From: Streptomyces zingiberis
GTDB lineage: Bacteria; Actinomycetota; Actinomycetes; Streptomycetales; Streptomycetaceae
Direction: 5' to 3'
Length of the DNA: 64,000 nucleotides
Assembly (NCBI RefSeq): GCF_012034935.1
Contig: NZ_JAATEN010000010.1
Span: forward strand, 152,862 to 216,861
The notes beneath the pieces were generated by a model that did no database searches, was not told the origin of the DNA, and was given only the letters and a program-made list of their open reading frames with translations. A program made the position numbers and the translations under genes. Shown one piece after another: positions 49,307-57,839 of this stretch; the first letter of the stretch is position 1; every line of letters starts with the position of its first letter.

Positions 49307-50071
49307 CTACCGCTTCGCCCGGACGTTGGCCGCCCAGGTGATCGAGCCGGTGCCGGGCCGCCCGCCGATCCGCACCCGGAAGGTCATGTAGTCCTGGAAC
49401 TGCACGACGTCATCATGGTGGACGGGCTTGAGGGTGCCGTGGAAGTGGTAGTCCTTGCCGACCACGTGCCCCGCGTTCGCCGGCATCCGCCTGCCGTTGC
49501 GCCACCAGTTGACCCCGCGCTCGTTGACGGAGCTTGTGATGATCGACTTCACCTGGGCGGAGATCTTGTAACCCCAGTTGATCGTGTTGTGGCGGCAGTT
49601 GAAGCGGGCGTTCAGGGTGCCGTTGGAGTCGCTCCAGCTCGGGTTGGTGTTGCAGCGCAGGACGCCCGGTGCCTTCGCTTTGCCCGGCCCGGCGGCCGAT
49701 GCCGTGCCGGGCCGGGCGCCGGCGCTCGCCGGCGGGGCGCTCAGCAGGGTGCGGAGCCGCTTCCGCTCGGTGGCGGTCAGCTCGGGCGAGGAGCCGTCGG
49801 CCGTCTCGTCCAGGGTGACCCGCAGGGTGGTCCGCTCGCCGCCCGTGCCGGCCGTCGAGGTGAAGGTCCGCTGCCCGGCCCCGAGGGCGGCCGGGCCACC
49901 GGCGGCGTGTCCCGCTCCGGTGGCCGGTACGGCGGCCATGGTCAGGGCCGTGGTGGTGACGGCCGCGGCCTTCCACAGCGACGGGCGCGACGGGGAACGC
50001 CGCGCGGGATGTGCCGAAGGACGCGAGGTACGCGGTGATGCGCCCAGAGATGTACGCGGTGACGTCCGCAT
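49307..50071 (-). CDS. Secreted hypothetical protein, 254 aa
   Basis: The Arg/Ser-rich start (SPRTSRPSAHPARRSPSRPS) is followed by a hydrophobic stretch (AAAVTTTALTMAAVPATG) typical of an exported protein with a long n-region. The C-terminal 140 residues form a recognisably folded domain with two Cys (VLRCNTNPSWSD, RFNCRHNTINWG) and many aromatic residues (VNWWRNGRRMP, DYHFHGTLKPVHHDD, ITWAANVRA). GGGGGAG precedes the ATG. I do not know the family; an extracellular carbohydrate- or DNA-binding role could be imagined but is not supported. Confidence 0.75.
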   Translation of the reverse strand: MRTSPRTSLGASPRTSRPSAHPARRSPSRPSLWKAAAVTTTALTMAAVPATGAGHAAGGPAALGAGQRTFTSTAGTGGERTTLRVTLDETADGSSPELTATERKRLRTLLSAPPASAGARPGTASAAGPGKAKAPGVLRCNTNPSWSDSNGTLNARFNCRHNTINWGYKISAQVKSIITSSVNERGVNWWRNGRRMPANAGHVVGKDYHFHGTLKPVHHDDVVQFQDYMTFRVRIGGRPGTGSITWAANVRAKR

Positions 50072-50545
50072 GAGAACTCCCCCGAGCCGCCGCGGAGTCG
50101 CCGGAGGCACTCTGCCCCGGAGGCGGCGGCCGCGGGATCAATCTAGGGGAGAACACGGGGCGATTCCCCGTATTGTTCAGCCTTTGGCTTCATTTCCCGC
50201 TTGATGTCTCCTTCGCCCATTTATGCGATAAGCGCTCTGGCGGGCTGTCCGGGGGCGAGATCCGGCGCGCGACGGGCCCGCGCCGGGGCGGGCCAGGGGG
50301 CGCGCCGGATCCGGTCCGGTGCGAGCGGGAATAAGCGGACGCTCTCTCCGGTTATCCTTCTCCGCCGCGGTGAAGGCGCGTGGCCGCAGGGCGGCGCGGT
50401 CCGGTCCGCACCTTGGCACCGGTACGTCAGGCGGCGGCACCACACCGAGACAGCACACGAGACAACACACGAGACAGCACAGCAGCACCCGGCACCGCAG
50501 CGCAGCACCACCCAGCACCGCACCACCGTCAGGGAGGCAGGCCGC
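50072..50545. other. Divergent intergenic region with short repeats
   Basis: Contains GAGACAGCACAC-type 12-bp repeats at about 50445-50490 and further CAGCACC runs to 50525, before the AGGGAGG ribosome site of the monooxygenase gene. No gene recognised. Confidence 0.5.
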
Positions 50546-51649
50546 ATGGCCACCGAGCACGACACCATCCGCGGCACGGCGAGCGGGACCGCCCCGGTCC
50601 CGCTCTCCGTACTCGATCTCGCGACCGTCGGCAGCGGCACCACCGCGCGGGAGGCCCTGCGCACGAGCGCCGAGCTGGCCCGCGTCGCCGAACGCCGCGG
50701 GTACCACCGGTTCTGGGTCGCCGAGCACCACTCCATGCCCGGTATCGCCAGCTCCTCGCCGGCCGTCATCCTCGCCCACCTCGCCGCGCACACCGAGCGC
50801 ATCCGCCTCGGCTCCGGTGGGGTGATGCTGCCCAACCACGCCCCGCTGGTGGTCGCCGAGCAGTTCGGCACCCTCGAAGCCCTCGCCCCGGGCCGGGTCG
50901 ACCTCGGCCTCGGCCGGGCCCCCGGCACCGACGGCGCCACCGCCGCCGCGCTGCGCCGCACCGAACGGCTGCACGAAGGCGCCGACGAGTTCCCCCGCCA
51001 GCTCGCGGAACTCATCCGCTTCCTGGACGACACGTTCCCCGACGGCCACCCGTACAGCCGTATCCACGCCGTGCCCGGCCCCGTCCAGGCCACGGCCGGC
51101 GGTGGTGCGGAGCACCCCGGGCGGCCGTCGGTGTGGCTCCTCGGCTCCAGCGGCTTCAGCGCCCAGCTCGCCGGTGAACTGGGGCTGCCGTTCTCCTTCG
51201 CCCACCACTTCTCCGCCGCCAACACGCTCCCCGCGCTGGAGCTGTACCGGCACAGCTTCCGCCCGTCCGACGTCCTCGACGCGCCGTACGCGGCGATCGG
51301 CGTCGCGGCGTTCGCCGCGGAGGACGAGCGGGAGGCCCGCCGCCAGGTGATGACCGGCGCCCTCGGCATGCTCCGGCTCCGTACCGGAGTGCCCGGACTC
51401 GTCCCCACGCCGGAGGAGGCCGAGGCGTATCCGTGGAGCGCCCGGGAGCGGGACTTCGTCGAGGGCTGGCTCGGCAACATCGTCCACGGGACGCCGGACG
51501 CGGTCCGCGAAGGGCTGGACGGCCTGGCGAAGCGCACCGGCGCCGACGAGCTGATCATCACCGCGAACGTGCACGGCGCCCGGGAGCGCGTCCGCTCCTA
51601 CGAACTGATCGCGGACGCCTACGGGATGACGGACGGGTCCGGCGGCTGA
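50546..51649 (+). CDS. LLM-class flavin-dependent oxidoreductase
   Basis: A 367-aa bacterial-luciferase-like monooxygenase using FMNH2 or F420. The family start PVPLSVLDLATVGSG and the motifs RFWVAEHHSMPGIASSSP, RIRLGSGGVMLPNHAPLVV, EQFGTLEALAPGRVDLGLGR and WLLGSSGFSAQLAGELGL place it in the MsnO8/alkanal monooxygenase-like subgroup. The ATG follows AGGGAGG. It stands alone and ends before a strong hairpin. Its substrate is unknown; membership of the biosynthetic operon 600 bases downstream is unlikely because of that terminator. Confidence 0.92.
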   Translation: MATEHDTIRGTASGTAPVPLSVLDLATVGSGTTAREALRTSAELARVAERRGYHRFWVAEHHSMPGIASSSPAVILAHLAAHTERIRLGSGGVMLPNHAPLVVAEQFGTLEALAPGRVDLGLGRAPGTDGATAAALRRTERLHEGADEFPRQLAELIRFLDDTFPDGHPYSRIHAVPGPVQATAGGGAEHPGRPSVWLLGSSGFSAQLAGELGLPFSFAHHFSAANTLPALELYRHSFRPSDVLDAPYAAIGVAAFAAEDEREARRQVMTGALGMLRLRTGVPGLVPTPEEAEAYPWSARERDFVEGWLGNIVHGTPDAVREGLDGLAKRTGADELIITANVHGARERVRSYELIADAYGMTDGSGG

Positions 51650-52233
51650 CCACCGCGACCGGCCGCCGCCCGCCCCGGCTCGGGCCGGGGGCGCCGGGCC
51701 GGGCCGAGGCCGGGGGCCGGCGGCCGGTGCGCGGCGGACGTGGCGCGGATGCGGCGGTGAGCGGAAGGCCCGGCCGGACCGGCCGGGCCTTTCCGGCTGG
51801 TGCCCCGGCGCTTCCGGCCCTCTCCGGCGCGCCTGGCCGCGCCGCGTCCGGGGTGGCCCACCTCGCGCGTGCGCGCACGGCTGGTTTCCCGCGGTGCCGC
51901 TCCGCAGGCCAAGAGATCTTGTCCTGACCCGGCCGGGGTATCACTTCCGGTCATGGTGGGGCGAGGGGTGGAGGAGGTGCGGCCGGTACCCGCCATCCAT
52001 GATCACGGCAGGGGATCGCGCCATTACGGGCAGTTGATCTGTGATGTGCGTCACGGTGTCCGGCCGCCGGGGTGTGCCGGCGAAAAGGGGCGGGCACACG
52101 ACCTCGGTCCTCCCCATCTCCCGAATCCCGAGGATGGCTCGTTCCGCCGGGTGCCGTTCGCCCTTCCCCTCTCCGGTCACCTACCTTCTGGGTATCCGAA
52201 TCCGATGACGGTGACGGTAACGGGGAGGTTCAG
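51650..52233. other. Intergenic region upstream of the carrier-protein operon
   Basis: After the terminator at 51763-51794 about 440 bases remain without a gene. The lower-GC part (51920-52230) should hold the promoter and any operator of the operon. I could not identify a convincing -10/-35 pair. Confidence 0.5.
51763..51794 (+). terminator. Strong hairpin terminator after the monooxygenase gene
   Basis: GGAAGGCCCGGCCGG (51763-51777) pairs with CCGGCCGGGCCTTTCC (51779-51794), interrupted only by one bulged base. Confidence 0.88.
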
Positions 52234-53517
52234 TTGTCGAAGTCATCGACCGAAATTCAGGGGGTCCCGGTCGGGGATATCGCCGAGAAATACGGCACGC
52301 CCTTCTTCGTCTACGACTCGCAGGTGCTGGCGGATACGTTCCACGGGCTCGACGAGGTCCTGCCGTCCGGGGTGGACATCCTCTTCTCCTTGAAGGCGAA
52401 CCCCAACATCAGCGTCTGCTCCTTCCTGGGCCGGCAGGGCGCCGGTGCCGAGGTCTCCTCGGCCGTCGAACTCATGACGGCGCTGCGCGCCGGAATCGAT
52501 CCGGACGACATCATCTTTCTCGGCCCGGGAAAGACCGAGGCCGATCTGTCGGCCTGCGTGGCCACGGGGATCCACGCCGTCGTGTGCGAGTCCCTGCCGG
52601 AGGTACGGCTGCTCGACGAGGTGGCCGCGGCGGCCGGCGCGGGGCCCGTCCCGGTCCTCCTGCGGGTCAACCCCGGCTTCACCAGCAAGGGGTCCGGGCT
52701 GTCGATGGGCGGGAAGCCGCGCCAGTTCGGGATGGACGAGGACGTGGTGCGAGCGGCCGGGGACGAGCTCGGCGCGCTCCGGCACATCGAGGTGAAGGGT
52801 TTCCACGCCTACATGGGGACCCGGTTCCTCAACCATCAGGATGTCGTGGACAATACCGCGCGCATCCTCGCCATGGCGGAACACCTCGCCAAGGACCTCG
52901 GTGTGCCGCTGCGCACGGTGGATTTCGGGGGCGGCCTGGGAGTGGCCTACTTCGAGAATGAATCGGGTATCGACATCGCCGGGCTCGGGGACGGAATGCG
53001 CGACCCCGTCGCGGGATTCCGGGACCGCCATCCGGAATGCCGCGTCATCATGGAACTCGGCCGCTTCCTCACGGCGGACGCGGGCACCTATGTCACCCGC
53101 GCCCTGTATGTGAAGGAATCCATGGGGGAAACGTTCGTCATCGCGGACGGCGGTACCAATCACCACATGGCGGCCGTGGGCATCGGGAGCTTCGTCAAGC
53201 GGAATTTCCCGATCCGGAATCTGGACCGCCCCGGCGCCCCGCCGGACGGCACCTATACGGTGACCGGCCCGCTCTGCACGCCGAACGACACCGTCGTGAA
53301 GAAGGCGAAGCTGCCGGAGGTACGCCCCGGGGACCTGCTGGGTATCGAACGCTCCGGCGCCTACGGGCCCACCGCCTCACCCGGGCTCTTCCTCAGCCAC
53401 GGGTACCCCGCGGAGATCCTCGTCCACCGGGGCCGCCCGCTCCTCGTGCGGGAACGCGACACCCCCGAGGACCTGCTGGCCCCCCAGCGCCTGGCGCCGC
53501 TCGACGAAACACCGTGA
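52234..53517 (+). CDS. Fold-III PLP decarboxylase, BtrK/exosortase-associated type
   Basis: A 427-aa alanine-racemase/DapDC-fold decarboxylase. PLP-binding Lys54 lies in LFSLKANPN; RVNPGFTSKGSG and DFGGGLGVAYFE form the cofactor site; the second-subunit Cys is in GPLCTPNDTV. The ending GAYGPTASPGLFLSHGYPAEI is the form found in BtrK, which decarboxylates glutamyl-carrier protein in butirosin biosynthesis, and in exosortase-associated decarboxylases, rather than in LysA. With a ligase and a carrier protein in the same operon, it probably decarboxylates a carrier-bound amino acid such as beta-aspartyl or gamma-glutamyl thioester (inference). The TTG start is fixed by GGGGAGG six bases upstream. 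First gene of the operon; its stop overlaps the next start (GTGA). Confidence 0.9.
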   Translation: MSKSSTEIQGVPVGDIAEKYGTPFFVYDSQVLADTFHGLDEVLPSGVDILFSLKANPNISVCSFLGRQGAGAEVSSAVELMTALRAGIDPDDIIFLGPGKTEADLSACVATGIHAVVCESLPEVRLLDEVAAAAGAGPVPVLLRVNPGFTSKGSGLSMGGKPRQFGMDEDVVRAAGDELGALRHIEVKGFHAYMGTRFLNHQDVVDNTARILAMAEHLAKDLGVPLRTVDFGGGLGVAYFENESGIDIAGLGDGMRDPVAGFRDRHPECRVIMELGRFLTADAGTYVTRALYVKESMGETFVIADGGTNHHMAAVGIGSFVKRNFPIRNLDRPGAPPDGTYTVTGPLCTPNDTVVKKAKLPEVRPGDLLGIERSGAYGPTASPGLFLSHGYPAEILVHRGRPLLVRERDTPEDLLAPQRLAPLDETP

Positions 53518-54557
53518 CGCCCCGGCCCCGTCCGGCCGGCGTGGGCCTGGACGTCCTGGACCGGAGCGAACTGGCGGGGCTCCTCCGCCGCCCGTGGTTC
53601 CTCCGCCACTGCTACGCCCCCGAGGAACTCGCCCGCGCCCGTGGGCTGAGCGGCGCGCGGCGCCTCGAATACCTCGCCGGCCGGTTCGCCGCCAAGGAAG
53701 CGGTGCTGAAGGCGCTCGGCCGGGGGTTGTTCCAGGGCGTCGCGCCACGCGACATCCTCGTCGACCGCGCTCCCGACGGGTCGCCCCACGTCGAACTGAG
53801 AGCCGAAGCCGCGGAGATCGGCCGGGAGGTCTCGGTCCGGGTCTCCATCACCCACAAAGGGGACGTGGTCGCGGCCGTCGCCCTGACGACGGAACAGGAC
53901 CCGCCCACGAGCAGCCGGCCCGGCCGGCCCTGGCGCCCCGGCCCGTCCGGCCGGTCCGGCCGGCCCACGAGCCACCGGAAGGAGAACAGCCCCATGGCCA
54001 CGGCCATCCACGACGACCGCGAAGACCGTGACGAACACGGCCCCACCGATCCCACGGACAACACCGCCTCTACGGACAACACTGACCCCGCCTGCACCGC
54101 CCGGCTGCGGGTACGGATCGGCCAGGAGGACGCCCACTACGGCGGCGGCCTGGTCGACGGCGCACGCATCCTGCGCCTCTTCGGCGACCTCGTCACGGAG
54201 ATCACCATCCGTGCCGACGGCGACGAAGGACTCCTCGCCGAGTACTCGGACGTCACCTTCACCGCGCCGGTGCGTCCCGGCGACTACATCGAGGCCACCG
54301 CCCGGCTGACCCGCCGCACCAAGCTGCGCCGCTTCGTCGCCCTGGAGGCCCGCAAGGTCATCACGGCGTCCGGCGACTCCCCCAGCGCCGCGCACGTCCT
54401 CGACGAACCCGTCACCGTCTGCACGGCCACCGCGGTCACGGTCGCGCCGAAGCCCCGGCGGAGCCCGGGTCCCGCCGCCACCGGCGGCGCGCGGAAGACC
54501 GGGGACCGGCGCGCGGGGACCCCGAGCGCCGCCGCACCTGCGGGAGGTGCGCGGTGA
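53514..54557 (+). CDS. Fusion: AcpS-type phosphopantetheinyl transferase + beta-alanyl-CoA ammonia-lyase-like domain
   Basis: One open frame of 347 codons with no stop between two genes' worth of sequence. Residues 1-125 are an AcpS-type transferase that arms carrier proteins: VGLDVLDRSEL with metal ligand D13, and RFAAKEAVLKALG with K61-E62. Residues about 125-160 are a Pro/Gly/Arg linker. Residues about 190-300 match the hot-dog-fold beta-alanyl-CoA and 3-aminobutyryl-CoA ammonia lyases: QEDAHYGGGLVDGARILR, LLAEYSDVTFTAPVRPGDY, VALEARKVI and VTVCTATAVTVAPK. An internal AAGGAG-ATG at 53994 could also release the lyase as a separate protein. The chemistry implied is addition or removal of ammonia on a beta-aminoacyl thioester. 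Confidence 0.83.
   Translation: MTPRPRPAGVGLDVLDRSELAGLLRRPWFLRHCYAPEELARARGLSGARRLEYLAGRFAAKEAVLKALGRGLFQGVAPRDILVDRAPDGSPHVELRAEAAEIGREVSVRVSITHKGDVVAAVALTTEQDPPTSSRPGRPWRPGPSGRSGRPTSHRKENSPMATAIHDDREDRDEHGPTDPTDNTASTDNTDPACTARLRVRIGQEDAHYGGGLVDGARILRLFGDLVTEITIRADGDEGLLAEYSDVTFTAPVRPGDYIEATARLTRRTKLRRFVALEARKVITASGDSPSAAHVLDEPVTVCTATAVTVAPKPRRSPGPAATGGARKTGDRRAGTPSAAAPAGGAR
53994..54557 (+). CDS. Alternative internal product: stand-alone ammonia-lyase-like protein, 187 aa
   Basis: Same frame and stop as the fusion above. It starts at an ATG preceded by GGAAGGAGAA at eight bases, a better ribosome site than the one used for the fusion start. Its first 35 residues are acidic and Thr/Asp-rich, and the hot-dog domain follows, with a basic Ala/Gly/Pro tail. 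Ordinary members of the ammonia-lyase family are about 145 aa and unfused, which favours this start being used at least some of the time. Confidence 0.55.
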   Translation: MATAIHDDREDRDEHGPTDPTDNTASTDNTDPACTARLRVRIGQEDAHYGGGLVDGARILRLFGDLVTEITIRADGDEGLLAEYSDVTFTAPVRPGDYIEATARLTRRTKLRRFVALEARKVITASGDSPSAAHVLDEPVTVCTATAVTVAPKPRRSPGPAATGGARKTGDRRAGTPSAAAPAGGAR

Positions 54558-56056
54558 CGGCGCCCCGGCTGCTCCACAGCCTGCTCGACGAGGCCGCCGA
54601 GGCCACCCCCGGCCGCACGGCGCTGGAGACGGCGACGGACTCCGTCACCTACGGCGCGCTCGCGACGGCCTCCCGGAACGCGGCCCACCTGCTGCGCACG
54701 GCGGGGGTGCGCCGCGGCGACCGCGTGGTGATCTCCAGTCCGGACGCGATCACCGTGACGGTGGCGGTGCACGCCGCCTCGCGCGCCGGCGCCATGTTCA
54801 GCGTCCTCCACGAACAGGTGCGGGAGCGCCCGCTGGAGCACGTGCTGACCGACTGCGAGCCCGCGGTGCTGGTGACGGACGACCCCGGCGTGTCCGCCAC
54901 GGCAACCGCCCACGGCGTGCGGGTGCTCGGCTCCCGTGAGGTGCGCGAGGCGCCCGGGCCGCGCGAGGGCGCGGGGCCGTCCCTGCCCGCACCGCTCGCG
55001 GTGGACGCCGTCTGCCTGATCTACACCTCGGGCACCACATCGCTGCCGAAGGCCGTCGTCTGCACCCACCAGCAGATGCTCTTCGCCGTCCACGCGATCC
55101 AGGACCGCCTGGCCTACCGCGCCGACGACGTCGTCTACAGCCCCCTGCCGCTCTCCTTCGACTACGGCCTCTACCAGGTGTTCCTGACCTTCCTGGCCGG
55201 CGCCCGGCTCAGGGCCGGCAGCGTCGCCGAGACCGGTCCGCCGCTGCTCCGCTCCCTGGAGACCAGCGGAGCGACGGTGCTGGCCTCGGTGCCCTCGGTC
55301 TCCGACCGGCTGGCCTGGCTGGTGCGCCGGGCCCGGAACCGGCCCCGCCTCCGGCTGCTCACCAACACCGGAGCGGCCCTGGCCGACACCACCATCGCGA
55401 CGCTCCGCGAGGCGATGCCCACCCTCTCCGTCCAGCTCATGTACGGCCTCACCGAGTGCAAGCGGGCCACGATCATGCCGCCCGACGGGGACCTGCGCCG
55501 CCCCGGTTCCTCCGGCACGGCGCTGCCCGGCACCGAGGTCTTCACCATCGGGGACGACGGCGCGCGGCTGGGCCCGGGCGAGATCGGCCAGTTCGTCGTC
55601 CGCGGCCCCCACGTCATGGCGGGCTACTGGCGCCGCCCGGAGCTCACCGCCGAACGCTTCCACCTGCGCGAGGGCCTCTTCCCGGAACTGCGGACCGGCG
55701 ACTACGGCCGGCTGGACGAGGACGGGTACCTCTACTTCTCCGGCCGCCGGGACGACCTCTACAAGGAGCGCGGCTTCCGCGTCAGCGCCACCGAGGTCGA
55801 GGCGGCGGCGCGCCGCGTGGAGGGCGTCGCCTCGGCCGCCGTCCTGCCGCCCGGACCGGAGAACGGCGGTACCGCCGTCCTGGCCGTGGTGGGCGACCTG
55901 GCCCCGTCCGAGGTGCTGGACCGGATGCGGGGCCTGATCGAGGAGTACAAGATCCCCCGCCGCTGCGTCCCCGTTCCCGAACTGCCCGTCAACACCAACG
56001 GGAAGACCGACCGGCGGGCCTTGACCGCACTGATCCACGACGCCGCGCACAGCTGA
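54554..56056 (+). CDS. AMP-forming acyl/aminoacyl ligase
   Basis: A 500-aa adenylate-forming enzyme that activates an acid with ATP and passes it to a thiol, here most likely the carrier protein encoded next. The P-loop is IYTSGTTSLPKAV, A5 is QLMYGLTECKR, A7/A8 are ELRTGDYGRLDEDGYLYFSG and GRRDDLYKERGFRVSATEVE, and A10 is NTNGKTDRRAL with the catalytic Lys. GLTECKR and the association with a BtrK-type decarboxylase and carrier protein resemble the exosortase-associated acyl ligase set. The GTG start overlaps the preceding stop (GTGA). Confidence 0.92.
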   Translation: MTAPRLLHSLLDEAAEATPGRTALETATDSVTYGALATASRNAAHLLRTAGVRRGDRVVISSPDAITVTVAVHAASRAGAMFSVLHEQVRERPLEHVLTDCEPAVLVTDDPGVSATATAHGVRVLGSREVREAPGPREGAGPSLPAPLAVDAVCLIYTSGTTSLPKAVVCTHQQMLFAVHAIQDRLAYRADDVVYSPLPLSFDYGLYQVFLTFLAGARLRAGSVAETGPPLLRSLETSGATVLASVPSVSDRLAWLVRRARNRPRLRLLTNTGAALADTTIATLREAMPTLSVQLMYGLTECKRATIMPPDGDLRRPGSSGTALPGTEVFTIGDDGARLGPGEIGQFVVRGPHVMAGYWRRPELTAERFHLREGLFPELRTGDYGRLDEDGYLYFSGRRDDLYKERGFRVSATEVEAAARRVEGVASAAVLPPGPENGGTAVLAVVGDLAPSEVLDRMRGLIEEYKIPRRCVPVPELPVNTNGKTDRRALTALIHDAAHS

Positions 56057-56082
56057 ACGAACCGACGGAGGGACGAACCACC

Positions 56083-56352
56083 ATGAGTATGAGCCGCGCC
56101 GACGTGACCGCCGCCCTGGAGAGCGCCCTCAGCGAGGTGCTGGACCGGAAGGTCACCGGACTCACCGGGGAGACCCGGCTCTTCGACGACCTGCACCTGG
56201 ACTCCACCACGATGCTGGAGACGCTGATGCACCTGGAGGACTCCCTGGGCCTGGAGGTGGACCCGGAGGAACTCGAGGCCGACGACTTCGAGACCGTCGA
56301 CACCTTCACCGACTTCGCCCTCGCCCAGCTCGCCGGGGAGCGGGCGGCCTGA
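56083..56352 (+). CDS. Acyl carrier protein
   Basis: An 89-aa carrier protein. The phosphopantetheine serine is S41 in DLHLDSTTMLETLMHLE, followed by the acidic helix SLGLEVDPEELEADDFET. The arming enzyme is in the same operon (53514). The ATG follows GGAGGGAC. It would hold the substrate for the decarboxylase and the ammonia-lyase-like domain, and possibly serve as acyl donor for the EctA homologue downstream (inference). Confidence 0.95.
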   Translation: MSMSRADVTAALESALSEVLDRKVTGLTGETRLFDDLHLDSTTMLETLMHLEDSLGLEVDPEELEADDFETVDTFTDFALAQLAGERAA

Positions 56353-56513
56353 GCGCCTGAGCCCGCCGTTCGCCGGCAGCCGTACGCCGGCGCCGCCGCA
56401 CCGAGCCCCGGGGAGAACCCGCCGGAACGGCACCGGAAACCCGCCGAATCACACCGGAATTACACCGGGAATCACCGGATCCCGACGCCATCCCAGCGAG
56501 AGGAGCACGCTCC

Positions 56514-56918
56514 GTGATCGTCCGTTCCTTCGAGGACATCGAGAACACCGACCGCCACATCAGGTCCCGTTCCGGCACCTGGGAGAGCAAACGCATCATC
56601 CTGGCCAAGGAGGGCGTCGGTTTCTCCCTGCACGAGACCACCGTCTACGCGGGCACCGAGACCTCCATGTGGTACGCCAACCACATCGAGGCCGTCCTGT
56701 GCGTGGAGGGCGAGACCGAGCTGACCAACGACGAGACGGGCGAGAAGCACCTGATCACGCCCGGGACGATGTACCTCCTCGACGGTCACGAGAAGCACAC
56801 GCTCCGGGCCCGGACCGACTCGCGCTTCGTCTGCGTCTTCAACCCGCCGGTCACCGGCCGCGAGGACCACGACGAGAACGGCGTCTACCCGCTCGTGACG
56901 GAGGGGAGCACCGCATGA
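56514..56918 (+). CDS. ectC: Ectoine synthase (EctC)
   Basis: A 134-aa cupin almost identical in pattern to EctC, which closes N-gamma-acetyl-diaminobutyrate to ectoine: MIVRSFEDIENTDRHI, SKRIILAKEGVGFSLHET, AGTETSMWYANHIEAVL with metal ligands, GTMYLLDGHEKHTLRA and FNPPVTGREDHDENGVYPL. All the usual metal and substrate residues that I can recall seem present. The GTG follows GAGGAG. Unlike standard ectABCD operons it precedes an ectA-like gene, overlapping it by four bases, and no ectB or ectD is adjacent. The ring closed may therefore carry a different C2 group from ectoine's methyl. Confidence 0.93.
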   Translation: MIVRSFEDIENTDRHIRSRSGTWESKRIILAKEGVGFSLHETTVYAGTETSMWYANHIEAVLCVEGETELTNDETGEKHLITPGTMYLLDGHEKHTLRARTDSRFVCVFNPPVTGREDHDENGVYPLVTEGSTA

Positions 56919-57490
56919 CCACCGCCAGCCCGCCGGCCGAACGCGCCCGGGTGCGGCCCCGGTACCGCACCCCGCGGATCGAGGACGCCCCCGCCCTCTG
57001 GCGGATGGCCGAACAGACCGACGAACTGGACACCAACAGCCCGTACCACTACGCCTTGTGGTGCCGGGACTTCGCCGAGACCTCGCTGGTCGCCACCGTG
57101 GACGACGAGGTCGTCGCCTTCCTCACCGGCTACTTCCGCCCGGACGCGCCGGACACCTACCTGGTGTGGCAGGAGGCCGCCAAGCCGCGGCACGGCATCC
57201 CGATGCTCGGTGTGCAGCTCTTCGAGCGCGCCGCCGACCGGGCCGTGGAGAAGGGGGCCCGCTACATCGAGGCCACCGTCTCCGCGACGAACAAGTCCAT
57301 CATCATGGTGCTGAAGAAGTGCGCGAAACGGTACAAGGCCGAGGTGGCCACCAGCGTCCTCTTCCCCGCCGACCTCTTCCCCGACGGCGGGGACCATGGG
57401 GACCCGGCCGGGCCCGGCGGCCACCACGAGGAGGTCCTCTACCGGATCGGCCCCCTCACGCCCCGCACCCCGGACGGCCCCGCCGGCTGA
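56915..57490 (+). CDS. EctA-like diaminobutyrate N-acyltransferase with altered CoA motif
   Basis: A 191-aa GNAT-fold protein aligning with L-2,4-diaminobutyrate acetyltransferase: RTPRIEDAPALWRMAEQ, the hallmark ELDTNSPYHYALWCRDFAETS, AFLTGYFRPDAPDTYLVWQ, RYIEATVSATNKSIIMVLKK and TSVLFPADLFPD. Where EctA has the acetyl-CoA pyrophosphate loop (a Q/RxxGxG/A form after the VWQ strand), this protein has EAAKPRHGIPMLGVQLF, which lacks the pattern. It may therefore use another donor, such as an acyl-carrier protein from the upstream genes. The start overlaps the EctC stop (ATGA). Confidence 0.85.
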   Translation: MTTASPPAERARVRPRYRTPRIEDAPALWRMAEQTDELDTNSPYHYALWCRDFAETSLVATVDDEVVAFLTGYFRPDAPDTYLVWQEAAKPRHGIPMLGVQLFERAADRAVEKGARYIEATVSATNKSIIMVLKKCAKRYKAEVATSVLFPADLFPDGGDHGDPAGPGGHHEEVLYRIGPLTPRTPDGPAG

Positions 57491-57839
57491 CCGGGTGGAA
57501 CGGCCGCCGCACGTTCGCCGCCGGCCCGGTTCCCCGGCAGCTCCGGGGGCCGGGCGGCGGGCGAGCGGTGATTCGTCCGCCCGTCCCGCCCGGCCGTCCC
57601 GCGGACCCATGGGCGCGCCGTGGCCCCGTGCGGAACCCTCGCCGGGCGGCGGCCCGTTCCGCGGGTCGTCCGCGCGTTCGGGCGGCCACACGTCCCCGCG
57701 TCGGGGCGGCCGGGGGGCGCGCCGGCGGTGCGGCAGGCCGGGACCGCCCCGCCGCACGGGTGGAGCGCGTCCGTCCTCCGCCGCGCATTTCCTCCCCGTG
57801 TTCCGAATCCAGTGGTATGGACACCTCACCGCGCGAAAG
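57491..57839. other. Intergenic region before the MFS gene
   Basis: About 350 bases. The MFS frame is open through most of it, but with Arg/Pro-rich unstructured sequence, so I regard it as untranslated. A separate promoter for the transporter may lie here. Confidence 0.5.

Noticed and set aside
52234..53517. Diaminopimelate decarboxylase (LysA) for lysine synthesis
   Set aside because: The C-terminal signature (GAYGPTASPGLFLSHG and GPLCTPNDTV) and the operon with ligase and carrier protein fit the BtrK/exosortase-associated subgroup better than LysA.
56514..57490. Ordinary ectoine operon
   Set aside because: EctB and EctD are missing, the gene order is wrong, and the EctA homologue lacks the acetyl-CoA loop; the coupled ligase/ACP genes have no place in ectoine synthesis.
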